The translations under genes and the position numbers were made by a program. A DNA stretch of 64,000 nucleotides from Candidatus Thermoflexus japonica (GTDB lineage: Bacteria; Chloroflexota; Anaerolineae; Thermoflexales; Thermoflexaceae), in the NCBI GenBank assembly GCA_002898735.1, contig BEHY01000003.1:26135-90134 (forward strand), in the 5' to 3' direction. How positions within the stretch are numbered: position 1 is the first letter of the stretch; each line of letters begins with the position of its first letter. Below, piece after piece: positions 52,702-61,530 of the stretch. The notes beneath the pieces are model-generated. The model was not told the DNA's origin and ran no database searches. It was given only the letters and a program-made list of their open reading frames with translations.

Positions 52702-54159
52702 AGTCTTAGGAATTACATAGTTGGGTGGAGGACATGGAGATGGCATCCCGAAGGACGGCGGCTTTGGCTTCATGATTTCCCGCTCTCGTCTGCAAGCTAT
52801 AATCTTCATACTATCAGGTATGGCGATGGGGAGCAAAGCCATGGAGGCCTCCTCATGACAACGCTGGCCATCCAGTTCAGGTTTTCGCCCAATCCCGAGA
52901 TCGACAGGCTTCTGGACGCCTGCGGGACAATGGTCATGGAGGCCGTCTCCTGGGCATTGGACAACAACAAGACGGCCACCCACACGATCGTCAAGGAGCT
53001 TTACCCATCCTTTCGGGAACGATTTCCCGGCCTCCACTCCGCGTGGGTTCAGAAGTCCGCCCGGACGGCGGCGGCCATCGTCCACGCCTTCCGGCGGCGG
53101 AAGCGGCGGGGGCGGGAGGAGAAGGACCGGCCGGAGATGCGGAAGGCATGGGTCTACGTTGACAAGAGCGTTTTCCGGTGGGAATGGGACGGGATCCATC
53201 TGACCATTCGCATCTCCGTTCGGCCCCACGACGAGAACCCCATCGTCCTGCGCTTCCGGCCCCACGGGAAGTATCGGCGGCTGGTCGAGGCCTGGGCGCG
53301 GGGCGAATGCGGCTTTGGAGAGCCGACCCTCAGCCGAACCATGCTCATCATCCCCCTCAAGTTTCCGGACGTCCCGGCTTATGAGCCTCGGTCCGTGATG
53401 GGGATCGACAGCAACGAGCGGAGCCTGGACGGCTTCGAGATCGGCGGCGCTTCCTGGACGCTGGACACATCGTGGGGGGCGGCGAAGTGCGCCGACCACG
53501 ACCGGCGGATCCGGCGCGGAACGAAGGGCAAGCAGAATCCGAAGGCGAAGAAGAAGATCATCAGAAAACACTCCCATCGGCGGAAAAACCGGGTCAGGGA
53601 GTTGTGGCATGGGGTCGCCTGCGTCCTGATCTGGATGGCGCTGAACGCCAACAACGCGCTGGTCCTGGAGAAGCTTCAGGGGCTGAAGGCGCGGATCGCC
53701 GCGTCCATGCCGAAGCGGCTCCGGCAGCGGCTCCTGAACCACTGGAGCATCCGAACGTTCCACGCCATCCTGAAACATAAGGCTCGGGTCTACGGGGTTC
53801 CCCTGATCGAGATCGACCCAAGGGGCACCAGCTCGACCTGTCCGGTATGCGGGGGGAGCCTAAGGGGGCGGGTGGAGTTGACGTGCCCTTCTTGCGGGCT
53901 GAGCGGGAACCGGCACATCCTGGCGGCCTGGAACATCGCCCGGAGAGGCCAGGCCAAACTCCCCATCGGGGGCAAGGGGCGGGCGGAGGAAGGGATCGCC
54001 CTCTTCCATCGCCTCCAGTCCCCTCGATGGGGACAGGGGGTGGTGGGCGCTCCCGGTCGCCCCCTTCCTGCTCAGGCCGGGTCGGGCCAGCTCCCCAGCT
54101 AACAGCCGACGGCCTGAACACAGGGGGAAGCGCAGAAAACTGCGTAAGTCCTAGATTAC
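52702..54159 (+). mobile_element. Solitary tnpB element (IS200/IS605/IS1341 type), probable ends
   Basis: Element with one gene, tnpB, and no Y1 transposase tnpA. Similar short sequences bracket it: AGTCTTAGGAATTAC (52702-52716) and AGTCCTAGATTAC (54147-54159). A hairpin CGCAG-AAAA-CTGCG (54131-54144) lies just inside the right end and CATAC/GTATG (52807-52811 with 52818-52822) inside the left. Ends are tentative. A guide (omega) RNA would be expected over the 3' end of tnpB and the right end. Confidence 0.6.
52855..54102 (+). CDS. tnpB: TnpB-family RNA-guided nuclease homologue with an altered RuvC site
   Basis: 415 aa. N-terminal helical/WED-like part, then a RuvC domain: D185 in VMGIDSNERS, E272 in ALVLEKLQGL, and the zinc ribbon with C329/C332 (CPVCGG) and C344/C347 (CPSCGL). 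The third acidic residue expected right after the zinc ribbon (D of DRDxNAA-type motifs) is missing: the sequence reads GNRHILAAWN (N352, H354). The protein may therefore be inactive for cleavage. The ATG at 52855 gives the family N-terminus; the frame is open 59 codons upstream. Carries a 50-residue C-terminal tail after the last family motif. Confidence 0.85.
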   Translation: MTTLAIQFRFSPNPEIDRLLDACGTMVMEAVSWALDNNKTATHTIVKELYPSFRERFPGLHSAWVQKSARTAAAIVHAFRRRKRRGREEKDRPEMRKAWVYVDKSVFRWEWDGIHLTIRISVRPHDENPIVLRFRPHGKYRRLVEAWARGECGFGEPTLSRTMLIIPLKFPDVPAYEPRSVMGIDSNERSLDGFEIGGASWTLDTSWGAAKCADHDRRIRRGTKGKQNPKAKKKIIRKHSHRRKNRVRELWHGVACVLIWMALNANNALVLEKLQGLKARIAASMPKRLRQRLLNHWSIRTFHAILKHKARVYGVPLIEIDPRGTSSTCPVCGGSLRGRVELTCPSCGLSGNRHILAAWNIARRGQAKLPIGGKGRAEEGIALFHRLQSPRWGQGVVGAPGRPLPAQAGSGQLPS

Positions 54160-54227
54160 CTGTTCGGATGGCAAGGAAAACACCAGCCGCTCTGAGGATA
54201 CATGACGGATCCTCGCAGGAGGTGCCC

Positions 54228-54851
54228 ATGGTTCGTAATCGCTGGACCCATGCGCTGCCCTGGCTGGGCCTGATCTTCCTGATCCTCCTGACCGGGTGTC
54301 GCCCCACGCGCTCCCGTTCCGGCCCTGCGCCCACGGCGACGCCCCAGGGATTGCTCCTGGGCCAGCCGACGGCGACGTCGCTGCCCGCCCCAGCCTGGAC
54401 GCCGCTCCCGGTGACTCCACAGGGTGCCCCCACGCCGACGCCGTTCTTCTCCCCGCTCCCAACGCCGACGCTGCCCCCCATGGCCCCGGCGCCGACATCC
54501 ACGCCGCCCCCCTCATCGCCTTCGGGGATCACCCACGTGGTCCAGCCCGGGGAAACCCTCTTCCGCATCGCGCTCCGCTATGGGACCACGGTGGAGGCCA
54601 TCGTCCAGGCGAACAACCTCATTAACCCCGATTTCATCGTGCCCGGGCAACGGCTGGTGATCCCCACCGCAGGGACGCCCGCCGAAACCCCTGCTGGCGG
54701 CGAGCGGATCTACATCGTGCAGCCCGGGGACAACCTGTTCCGCATCGGTTTGAAGTTTAACATGCTCTGGACGGCCATCGCAGCGCGCAACGGGATCACG
54801 AACCCGAACGCGATCTATCCAGGGCAACGCCTGATCATCCCGAGCCCATGA
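54228..54851 (+). CDS. LysM-domain lipoprotein
   Basis: 207 aa. Lipobox ends at C24 (LIFLILLTGC), then an 85-residue Pro/Thr/Ala linker, then two LysM domains: THVVQPGETLFRIALRYGTT through LVIP, and IYIVQPGDNLFRIGLKF through LIIP. Binds peptidoglycan or chitin-like glycans at the envelope. Ribosome site AGGAGG 5 nt before the ATG; the frame is open far upstream but shadows the transposase. The next gene follows with little spacing. Confidence 0.88.
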   Translation: MVRNRWTHALPWLGLIFLILLTGCRPTRSRSGPAPTATPQGLLLGQPTATSLPAPAWTPLPVTPQGAPTPTPFFSPLPTPTLPPMAPAPTSTPPPSSPSGITHVVQPGETLFRIALRYGTTVEAIVQANNLINPDFIVPGQRLVIPTAGTPAETPAGGERIYIVQPGDNLFRIGLKFNMLWTAIAARNGITNPNAIYPGQRLIIPSP

Positions 54852-55033
54852 TCCCATGCGGCCCGGGTGGCCTCCCCTGCCTGCGAAAATCCCGTTCCTC
54901 TCGAGACCCTTTGAGCTTCCGTGAGGAAGGCCGGAGGGAAGAGGCCATCGAGCAACGCCTTCGCCCCCCTGGCGGCCATGAAACCGCATCGGGGATCCTG
55001 CTGGAGGTCGGGGCCTTGGCGTCCGATCCCATC

Positions 55034-55567
55034 ATGGAAGAGATCCCGCTGGAACGCCAGCGGGTTTACGAGGGTCGAATCCTGAACCTGCGGGTGGATA
55101 CGGTCCGCCTCCCTTCGGGGAGGACGGCGTTGCGGGAGATCGTGGAGCACCGCGGGGCCGTGGCCATCGTCCCCATCCTGGCGGATGGACGGGTGGTGCT
55201 GGTGCGCCAGTTTCGCTACGCCGTCGGCCAGGTCTCCCTGGAGATCCCGGCCGGCACCCTGGAGCCCGGGGAAGAGCCCCTCGCCTGCGCCCGTCGGGAG
55301 CTGGAGGAGGAAACGGGCTATCAGGCCGCCCGGTGGGAACGGCTGGGGGCGATCTGGCCCACACCGGGTTACAGCACGGAGGAGATCACCCTCTTTATCG
55401 CCCGTGATCTGACGCCGGGCCCGGCACGGCCGGAGTTCGATGAGGCGCTCAGCGTGATCCCCATGTCCTGGTCGGAGATCTGGGAGGCGATCGAGGAAGG
55501 TCGCCTGCGCGATGCGAAGAGCATCGTGGCCCTGGCCTGGGCCGCCCGTCGCCTGGGAGGGAGATAG
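55034..55567 (+). CDS. Nudix hydrolase, ADP-ribose pyrophosphatase family
   Basis: 177 aa. Splits ADP-ribose or related nucleoside diphosphate sugars to AMP and sugar phosphate. Complete Nudix box GTLEPGEEPLACARRELEEE followed by TGY. The N-terminal YEGRILNLRVDTVRLPSGR and AVAIVPILADGRVVLVRQFRY are typical of NudF. The ATG at 55034 has no good ribosome site; TTG at 55016 has GGAGG 8 nt upstream and is a real alternative. The vanW gene starts immediately after the stop. Confidence 0.9.
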   Translation: MEEIPLERQRVYEGRILNLRVDTVRLPSGRTALREIVEHRGAVAIVPILADGRVVLVRQFRYAVGQVSLEIPAGTLEPGEEPLACARRELEEETGYQAARWERLGAIWPTPGYSTEEITLFIARDLTPGPARPEFDEALSVIPMSWSEIWEAIEEGRLRDAKSIVALAWAARRLGGR

Positions 55568-57382
55568 ATGGCCGGCGAAGCGACCCCGATCCGCTCCGCT
55601 CGATGGACGCTCGCTTATATCCCGGCCTTCCTGCTCCTCACGGCCGGGCTCGGGCTCCTCATCGCCGGCGCCCTGGAGTGGATCTACGCCGACCGGATCT
55701 GGCCGGGGGTCTTCATCGGCGGCGTGGATGTGGGGGGGTTGACCGAAGCGGAAGCCCGGGCCCGGTGGGAGGCCACGCTGCCCGATCCCCGGCGCCCCCT
55801 TTTCACCCTCCGGGGACCGGGGTTCCAGCAAGCGGTTTCCCTGGCCGATCTGGGGGCTCGCGTGGACATCCCGGGGACGCTTCAGGAGGCCATGCAGGCT
55901 GGCCGCGGGAAAGGCCCTGCAGATGGGCTGGATCGGATCCGGATCTGGTGGTTCGGCCAGGCCATCTCGCCGCGGGTCGAAGTGGACGCCGCGCTCCTGG
56001 AGGCGCGACTCGATGCGATCGCGGCGGCCATCGATCGCGCCCCCCGGGACGCCTCCCTGGAAATCCGGGGGGATCAGGTGATCGTTCACCCGGCGGAGCC
56101 CGGAGCCCGTCTGAACCGGGCAGCCCTTCGGACGCGTCTGCTGGAGGCATTGTCGGCCCTGCAGCCCCAGACCATCGATCTGCCGGTGGAGACCGTGCCG
56201 CCCGCGGTGACCGAGGTGGAGCCGGCGCGGACGCAGCTGGGCCAGTGGCTCCAGGCGCCGATCCGCCTCATCGTGCCCACCGAAACCCTCACGGTTCCCC
56301 TCTCTCTCCCCGAAGCCGGTCCCTGGGAGCTCTCCCCCGCGGATCTGGCCCGGATGATCAGCGTGGTCCGGGTGGATGCCCCGGTGCCGCATCTGGAAGC
56401 CCGGCTGGAGGAAGCCCGCCTGCTGGAATGGCTGACCCCCATCACCGAGACGCTTCAGGCGGACCCGGCGGATGCCCGGTTCATCTTCGATGAAACGCAA
56501 CGGCGGCTGGTCCCCATCGCGCCTTCCCGGTGGGGCTATCGGGTGGAGATCCCCACCACCGTGACCCGCATCCGGGAAAGCCTCTCCAGGCCGACCCGGG
56601 AGGTCCCGATCGCGCTGACGCTGATCCCTCCTCGCTACCCGGAAACGGCCACGGCGGAGACGCTGGGGATCACCGGGCTCATCGCGCAGGCGACCACGAA
56701 TTTCAAGGGCTCGCCGCCTCCACGGGTGCGGAACATCACCCTGGGGGCCTCCCGGATGCACGGCGTGGTGGTTCCGCCCGGGGAGGTGTTTTCCTTTAAC
56801 GCCCATCTGGGCGACGTCAGTGTGGACACCGGGTTCGAGGAGGCGTTGATCATCTTCAACGGGCGGACCGTTCGAGGGGTGGGCGGGGGGCTCTGTCAGG
56901 TTTCCACCACGCTGTTCCGCGCGGCCTTCTTCGGAGGCTTCCCCATCGAGGAGCGCTGGCCCCATGCGTATCGGGTGGGATGGTATGAGCGAACCTTCGG
57001 GCCCGGACTGGATGCCGCCATCTTCTCCCCCTATGCGGATTTCAAGTTCCGGAACGATCGCCAGACCCCTATCCTCATCGTTGCGGAGGTCGATTCGGAA
57101 GCGGGGACGCTGACGTTCAAGATCTACGGCGCCAGCGATGGGCGCAGGGTGACCGTGGAGGGACCCTTCGTTTCCAACATCGTCCCCCACGGCCCTCCCA
57201 TCTATGAAGAAGATCCCACCTTGCCGAAAGGGAAAGTGATCCAGGTGGACTGGGCGGTCGATGGGGCCGATGTGCTGGTGAAGCGGAGGGTGGAGAAGGA
57301 CGGGCAGATCCTCTACGAGGATCGGGTGTTCACCCGTTATCAGCCCTGGCAGGCCGTCTTCAAGGTGGGCACGGGGGAATAA
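55568..57382 (+). CDS. VanW family protein with YoaR-like peptidoglycan-binding domain
   Basis: 604 aa. N-terminal membrane anchor (residues about 14-40), then two YoaR/PG-binding-4 type domains (about 45-340; start IWPGVFIGGVDVGGLTEAEA). The VanW domain (about 375-530) has ITLGASRMHGVVVPPGEVFSFN, GGGLCQVSTTLFRAAFF and FGPGLDAAIFSPYADFKFRND. A C-terminal G5-like segment ends the protein. VanW proteins are linked to cell-wall metabolism; the reaction is unknown. Directly follows the Nudix gene. Confidence 0.9.
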   Translation: MAGEATPIRSARWTLAYIPAFLLLTAGLGLLIAGALEWIYADRIWPGVFIGGVDVGGLTEAEARARWEATLPDPRRPLFTLRGPGFQQAVSLADLGARVDIPGTLQEAMQAGRGKGPADGLDRIRIWWFGQAISPRVEVDAALLEARLDAIAAAIDRAPRDASLEIRGDQVIVHPAEPGARLNRAALRTRLLEALSALQPQTIDLPVETVPPAVTEVEPARTQLGQWLQAPIRLIVPTETLTVPLSLPEAGPWELSPADLARMISVVRVDAPVPHLEARLEEARLLEWLTPITETLQADPADARFIFDETQRRLVPIAPSRWGYRVEIPTTVTRIRESLSRPTREVPIALTLIPPRYPETATAETLGITGLIAQATTNFKGSPPPRVRNITLGASRMHGVVVPPGEVFSFNAHLGDVSVDTGFEEALIIFNGRTVRGVGGGLCQVSTTLFRAAFFGGFPIEERWPHAYRVGWYERTFGPGLDAAIFSPYADFKFRNDRQTPILIVAEVDSEAGTLTFKIYGASDGRRVTVEGPFVSNIVPHGPPIYEEDPTLPKGKVIQVDWAVDGADVLVKRRVEKDGQILYEDRVFTRYQPWQAVFKVGTGE

Positions 57383-57524
57383 GAACATGACCCGCCGGGC
57401 TCCCTCCCTCGTTCCGAATGGCCAGACCATAAACGGGGTTTCAACCCGGAAAGCGAACGCATCCTTCTCCTTTCCGCCTTCGTGACCCGAAGGGCCGCAG
57501 GGGGGAGAGCTCCGCAACGGCCCT

Positions 57525-57540
57525 GCCCGCCCACGCGGGC
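57525..57540. terminator. Weak hairpin between convergent vanW and kinase genes
   Basis: GCCCGC (57525-57530), CCAC loop, GCGGGC (57535-57540), in the 213-nt gap between convergent stop codons. A second looser inverted repeat (CCGCC...GGCGG) follows. No T-run. Confidence 0.35.
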
Positions 57541-57595
57541 CCCATCGCCGCCTCCGGACGAGGAGGTCCGCGGCGGGATTTCCGCCTCCCTGACT

Positions 57596-59476
57596 TCACG
57601 GGCGCACCGTCAGCTCGCTGATCAACACGCTGTTGTTGACGGCGCTGGAATACCCCGGGCTCAGGACGACCACCCGGGCGGCCGGATTCCCTTCGGGATA
57701 CAGACCGGTTCGGAGCTGATAGATCCCGGGCGGGGCTCCCCCCGGAATGGGCAGGGTGAGCGGGTCTCGCACGATCTGCCCCGGCTGCCAGGCCGGGATC
57801 GGGGGGTTCGGTTGCGCATCCCGCTGGGCGATCAGCTGGCCGTTCGGGCCGATCAGATGGACGAAGATCACCAGCGGCTGATCCACCCGCTGCAGCGAGC
57901 GCCACTCCAGCGTGGCCACAACGGTTTCCCCGGGCCGGAAAGCGCGCTGAGGCAGGTCCACGGCATCCAGCACCACCCAGTTGGCGAAATTCGCCCCGAT
58001 CTCGATCCGCGTCCCCGCGCTCACCGTCAGCGTCAGGGGCTGGCCCACGCCGAGGAGGGCCCCGGGCGGGGGGATCTGCTCCAGGATCCGCCCCGGGGGT
58101 TCCGGGCTCCACACCCGTTCCACCCGCACATCCCATCCATACGAGCGCAGGCCGTTCAGGATGTTTTCATCGAGGGTGTATCCCAGGACGTTGACGACCG
58201 GGAAGACCGGCGCGCCGCGGTTGACCGTGACCTGGACGGTTTCCCCCGGATGCAGCGTCGCCCCAGGTGGGGGTTCCTGGGCGATCACCACGCCGGCCGG
58301 CTGCTGGGGATCTTCCACCTCGCGGGCGACCGAGAGCCCTAACCCCAGTCCCATCGCCCGCGCCTGCGCGTCGACGATGGGCAATCCCCGGAGATCCGGG
58401 ACCTGGATCGCCGGCGCGATGGTCGGCGGCGGAGTGGGAGTCGGAAGGCCCGCTGGGCCGCCCAACCATGCCCGGTAGACCAGCAGCCAGAGGGGGATCA
58501 GGCCCAGGACGGCCAGGGCCGCCAGGGCCCCCAGGAGCCAGACCATCCAGTCGCGCTCCTCCGGGATGGAGGCGGAGGGCGAGGGGGATGAGGGAGCCGG
58601 AGCAGGGGTGGAAACGGCCGCCATGGTCGATCCGGGGGATCGCTCCGGAAGCTCAGGAGGAGCCGGCGTGGGACGATGCTGGAGCAACACCCGGGCGAGC
58701 TGATCCGCGTTCCGGTAACGACGGGCCGGCTCCTTCTCCAGACAGGTGAAAAGGATTTCAACGAGATCATCCGGCAACGCCGGCTGGAAAGTCTTCGGGG
58801 AAGGGAGGGGCTGCGTCTGATGGGCCTGAAGCAACTCCGCGGGGGTGGAAGCCTCAAAGGGAAGACGCCCCGTGAGCATCTCGTAGAGCATGAGGCCCAG
58901 GCTGTAGACATCCGAGGCCGGGGTAGGCGGCTGGCCTGCGGCCTGCTCCGGGGAGAGATACGCTGGGGTAGCCCAGGGGGTGCGATCGGGATCCCGGGAC
59001 CACAGGGCGGCCGCGATGCCGAAGTCCACCACCTTGATCTCCCCGGACCGGGATACCAGGACGTTCTGAGGCTTGAGGTTGCCGTGCACGATGTTGTTCC
59101 GGTGAGCATAGCCCACCCCGGCGCAGATCTGCAGAAAGAGCTCCAGCGCCCGGTCCACGGGGAGAGGGGCGCCATGACGGATCAGGGCCTTCAGATCCCA
59201 TCCGTCCACATATTCCATCACCAGGTAAGGCTGGTCGTTCTCCCAGCCGAAATCATAGATGGTCACCAGGTTCGGATGGGACAGGCTGGCCAGCCGACGA
59301 GCTTCCGCCTCCAGCCGCTGGCGCAGGGCCGGATCCTGCAGGCGATCGCTACGGAGAACCTTAATGGCCACGGTGCGCGGGAGAACCGTGTCGAACGCCC
59401 GATAAACCACGGCGGACCCGCTGCGCCCCAGCGTGCCCAGGATGCGATATCGCCCCGCAAATAGCGTTTCCGCCAT
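57596..59476 (-). CDS. Serine/threonine kinase-like PASTA protein, predicted pseudokinase
   Basis: 626 aa. Kinase domain (9-265): P-loop LGRSGSAVVYRA, K39 in VAIKVL, DFG at 151-153 and SDVYSLGLMLYEMLTG. The catalytic loop is HGNLKPQN (131-138) instead of HRDLKPxN, so the catalytic Asp is Asn133. A Pro-rich juxtamembrane segment leads to a membrane helix (about 310-334), two PASTA domains (about 356-490) and a C-terminal beta domain. PASTA kinases sense muropeptides and control wall growth. With Asp replaced, this one may signal by binding, or act inefficiently. No good ribosome site seen. Confidence 0.9.
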   Translation of the reverse strand: MAETLFAGRYRILGTLGRSGSAVVYRAFDTVLPRTVAIKVLRSDRLQDPALRQRLEAEARRLASLSHPNLVTIYDFGWENDQPYLVMEYVDGWDLKALIRHGAPLPVDRALELFLQICAGVGYAHRNNIVHGNLKPQNVLVSRSGEIKVVDFGIAAALWSRDPDRTPWATPAYLSPEQAAGQPPTPASDVYSLGLMLYEMLTGRLPFEASTPAELLQAHQTQPLPSPKTFQPALPDDLVEILFTCLEKEPARRYRNADQLARVLLQHRPTPAPPELPERSPGSTMAAVSTPAPAPSSPSPSASIPEERDWMVWLLGALAALAVLGLIPLWLLVYRAWLGGPAGLPTPTPPPTIAPAIQVPDLRGLPIVDAQARAMGLGLGLSVAREVEDPQQPAGVVIAQEPPPGATLHPGETVQVTVNRGAPVFPVVNVLGYTLDENILNGLRSYGWDVRVERVWSPEPPGRILEQIPPPGALLGVGQPLTLTVSAGTRIEIGANFANWVVLDAVDLPQRAFRPGETVVATLEWRSLQRVDQPLVIFVHLIGPNGQLIAQRDAQPNPPIPAWQPGQIVRDPLTLPIPGGAPPGIYQLRTGLYPEGNPAARVVVLSPGYSSAVNNSVLISELTVRP

Positions 59477-59784
59477 CGTTCCCTCAGCGTTTCAGGATCG
59501 GGCATCCACGGCTGGACTTCCATCCGGGAAGGCATGCGGCCCCGAAAGCCCCCGGAAGAGGCCGGCGGCGTGACTCCCACCAGCCGGGGCCGGCGTGGTG
59601 CGCGGGGAGAGGGAAAACATCGCCGGGCCCCTCCCCTCCGCAACCCCGGCTCCCATTATATCGAAGGACCGGTGATGCTCCCCCGATCATGTTCTTTAAG
59701 GGCGGGCCGGCTCCCTCCGGCGGCCCGCCCGAATCGTTCCCGGGAGGGGCGTGCGAGGCGTTCCCCCGGGGCCGGTTCCTCCCA
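59477..59784. other. Intergenic region upstream of the PASTA kinase gene
   Basis: About 308 nt with no credible gene. Contains the aroQ terminator and, on the minus strand, a perfect TATAAT at 59660-59655 without a good -35; this may be the kinase promoter. Confidence 0.6.
59700..59730 (-). terminator. Hairpin terminator after aroQ
   Basis: GGGCGGGCCG (59700-59709) pairs with CGGCCCGCCC (59721-59730), 11-nt loop. Read on the minus strand it is followed by CTTAAAG. It lies 55 nt after the aroQ stop. Confidence 0.65.
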
Positions 59785-60231
59785 TCAACTGCCCTTCGCC
59801 TCCTGGAGGAGAGCATAAAGCCCCTCGAGCCCCAGGATATAGCTCCGCCAGCCGAAGCCCAGCACCACGCCACGGCAGACGGGAGCGATCACCGAGACGC
59901 GCCGCCATTCCTCCCGGGCCTGCGTGTTGGAGAGGTGGACCTCCACAGCCGGCAGGTTCACCGCGGCGATGGCGTCGCGCAAGGCATAGCCGTAGATATG
60001 CAGGGCGCCGGGATTGATGAGGATCCCATCCGCCCATCCCCGGGCCTCATGGATGGCATCGATCAGAACCCCCTCATGGTTCGACTGGACGATCCGCAGG
60101 GCGACGCCATGGGCCGCCGCCCACGCTTCCAGCCGGGCGTTGATCTCCTCAAGGGTCATCGTCCCGTAAATATGGGGCTCTCGGGTTCCGAGCAGATTCA
60201 GGTTGGGACCATGCAACACCAGGATGTTCAT
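59785..60231 (-). CDS. aroQ: 3-dehydroquinate dehydratase, type II
   Basis: 148 aa, standard length. Dehydrates 3-dehydroquinate to 3-dehydroshikimate. N-terminal [19 protein letters not shown], the catalytic Tyr in the following [20 protein letters not shown], and the [16 protein letters not shown] loop with VEVHLSN. AGGAGG precedes the ATG, and the longer open frame upstream shadows manC. Divergent from manC. Confidence 0.95.
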   Translation of the reverse strand: MNILVLHGPNLNLLGTREPHIYGTMTLEEINARLEAWAAAHGVALRIVQSNHEGVLIDAIHEARGWADGILINPGALHIYGYALRDAIAAVNLPAVEVHLSNTQAREEWRRVSVIAPVCRGVVLGFGWRSYILGLEGLYALLQEAKGS

Positions 60232-60384
60232 CCGCGCCCTCCTGAAGCATCGGGAGTGGATCGACCGGGTGGAGGTCCCCCGGTCCGTTGGAAGTTGCGA
60301 AACCGGCGGGTTCTGCGTATCGTTATTTTCCGCCAGGACCCTCGCATGGGGAAGCGGGATCTCAGAGGCCCGGGAGGTGAGGAG

Positions 60385-61467
60385 ATGAGCGGGGAGCCTT
60401 TCGCTGTGATCCTGGCCGGGGGGAGCGGCACCCGCCTGTGGCCGCTGAGCCGGCAGAGCCGCCCCAAGCAGATGCTCCGGCTGCTGGGGGAACGGACCAT
60501 GTTTCAATTGACAGTGGATCGCCTGCTCCCGATGTTCCGGCCGGAGCAGATCCTGGTCGTCACCGGGCAGGAGCACGCGGAGGAATTGATCCAGCAGGCT
60601 CCAGAGATCCCCCGGGAGAACTTCCTGGTGGAGCCGGTGGGCCGCAACACCGCGCCCGCCATCGGCCTCGCCGCCCTGCACCTGCGCCGGCGGGCACCGC
60701 AGGCCCTCATGGCCGTCCTGCCCGCGGATCATTACATCCGGGATGAAGCCCGCTTCCGGGCCGTGCTCCGCGCCGCCTTCCAGGTGGCGGAGAGAGGGTT
60801 CCTGGTCACCCTGGGCATCCGCCCCACGTACCCCGCCACCGGGTTCGGCTACATCGAGCGCGGGGAGCCCCTGGGCCGTTTCGGTGGCTTCATGGCCTAC
60901 CGCGTCCTGGCCTTCCGGGAGAAGCCGGACCTGGCGACCGCCGAGCGCTTTGTGGCGGACGGTCGCCATTCCTGGAACAGCGGCATGTTCATCTGGCGGG
61001 TGGATCGCATCCTGGAGGAGATCGAACGGAACATGCCGGATCTCGCCGCCGGGCTTCGGGCGCTGGAGGCAGCCCTCGGGACGCCCGAGGAGGCGGCGGC
61101 CCTGCGCCGGGTATGGCCGGGGATGCCGAACACCAGCATCGATTACGGGGTGATGGAGAAGGCGCAGGAGGTCGCCGTGATCCCGGCGGAGTTCGGCTGG
61201 AACGATATCGGCAGCTGGGCTGCGCTGCTGGATATCCTGGCCGCGGACGATCAGAGCAACGTGGTTCTGGGAACCGAACACCTGGGCCTGGACACCTCCG
61301 GCTCGTTGATCTTCGGGAACGGCCGGCTGGTGGCCACCGTGGGGGTCCAGGATCTCATCATCGTGGATACCGAGGATGTCCTCCTGGTCTGCCATCGCGA
61401 GCGCGCCCAGGATGTCCGTCTGCTGGTGGAGGCCCTGAAGCGGGAGGGGCGGCAGGAATATCTGTAG
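60385..61467 (+). CDS. manC: Mannose-1-phosphate guanylyltransferase
   Basis: 360 aa. Makes GDP-mannose from GTP and mannose 1-phosphate. Nucleotidyltransferase signature [20 protein letters not shown], the [19 protein letters not shown] motif, [39 protein letters not shown] and the C-terminal beta-helix start ([15 protein letters not shown]). Lacks the isomerase domain of long ManC enzymes. GGAGGTGAGGAG precedes the ATG. Supplies mannose for surface glycans. Confidence 0.94.
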   Translation: MSGEPFAVILAGGSGTRLWPLSRQSRPKQMLRLLGERTMFQLTVDRLLPMFRPEQILVVTGQEHAEELIQQAPEIPRENFLVEPVGRNTAPAIGLAALHLRRRAPQALMAVLPADHYIRDEARFRAVLRAAFQVAERGFLVTLGIRPTYPATGFGYIERGEPLGRFGGFMAYRVLAFREKPDLATAERFVADGRHSWNSGMFIWRVDRILEEIERNMPDLAAGLRALEAALGTPEEAAALRRVWPGMPNTSIDYGVMEKAQEVAVIPAEFGWNDIGSWAALLDILAADDQSNVVLGTEHLGLDTSGSLIFGNGRLVATVGVQDLIIVDTEDVLLVCHRERAQDVRLLVEALKREGRQEYL

Positions 61468-61530
61468 GGCGTCGTCCGGGCGGATGATCCACCCCCTTCA
61501 CCGGCAGGATCGTGGTCTGGAGGGAAGAAA

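Noticed and set aside
53594..54568. Minus-strand frame of 324 aa across the tnpB end and LysM gene
   Set aside because: Antisense to two supported genes and Gly/Val/Pro low-complexity; no motif.
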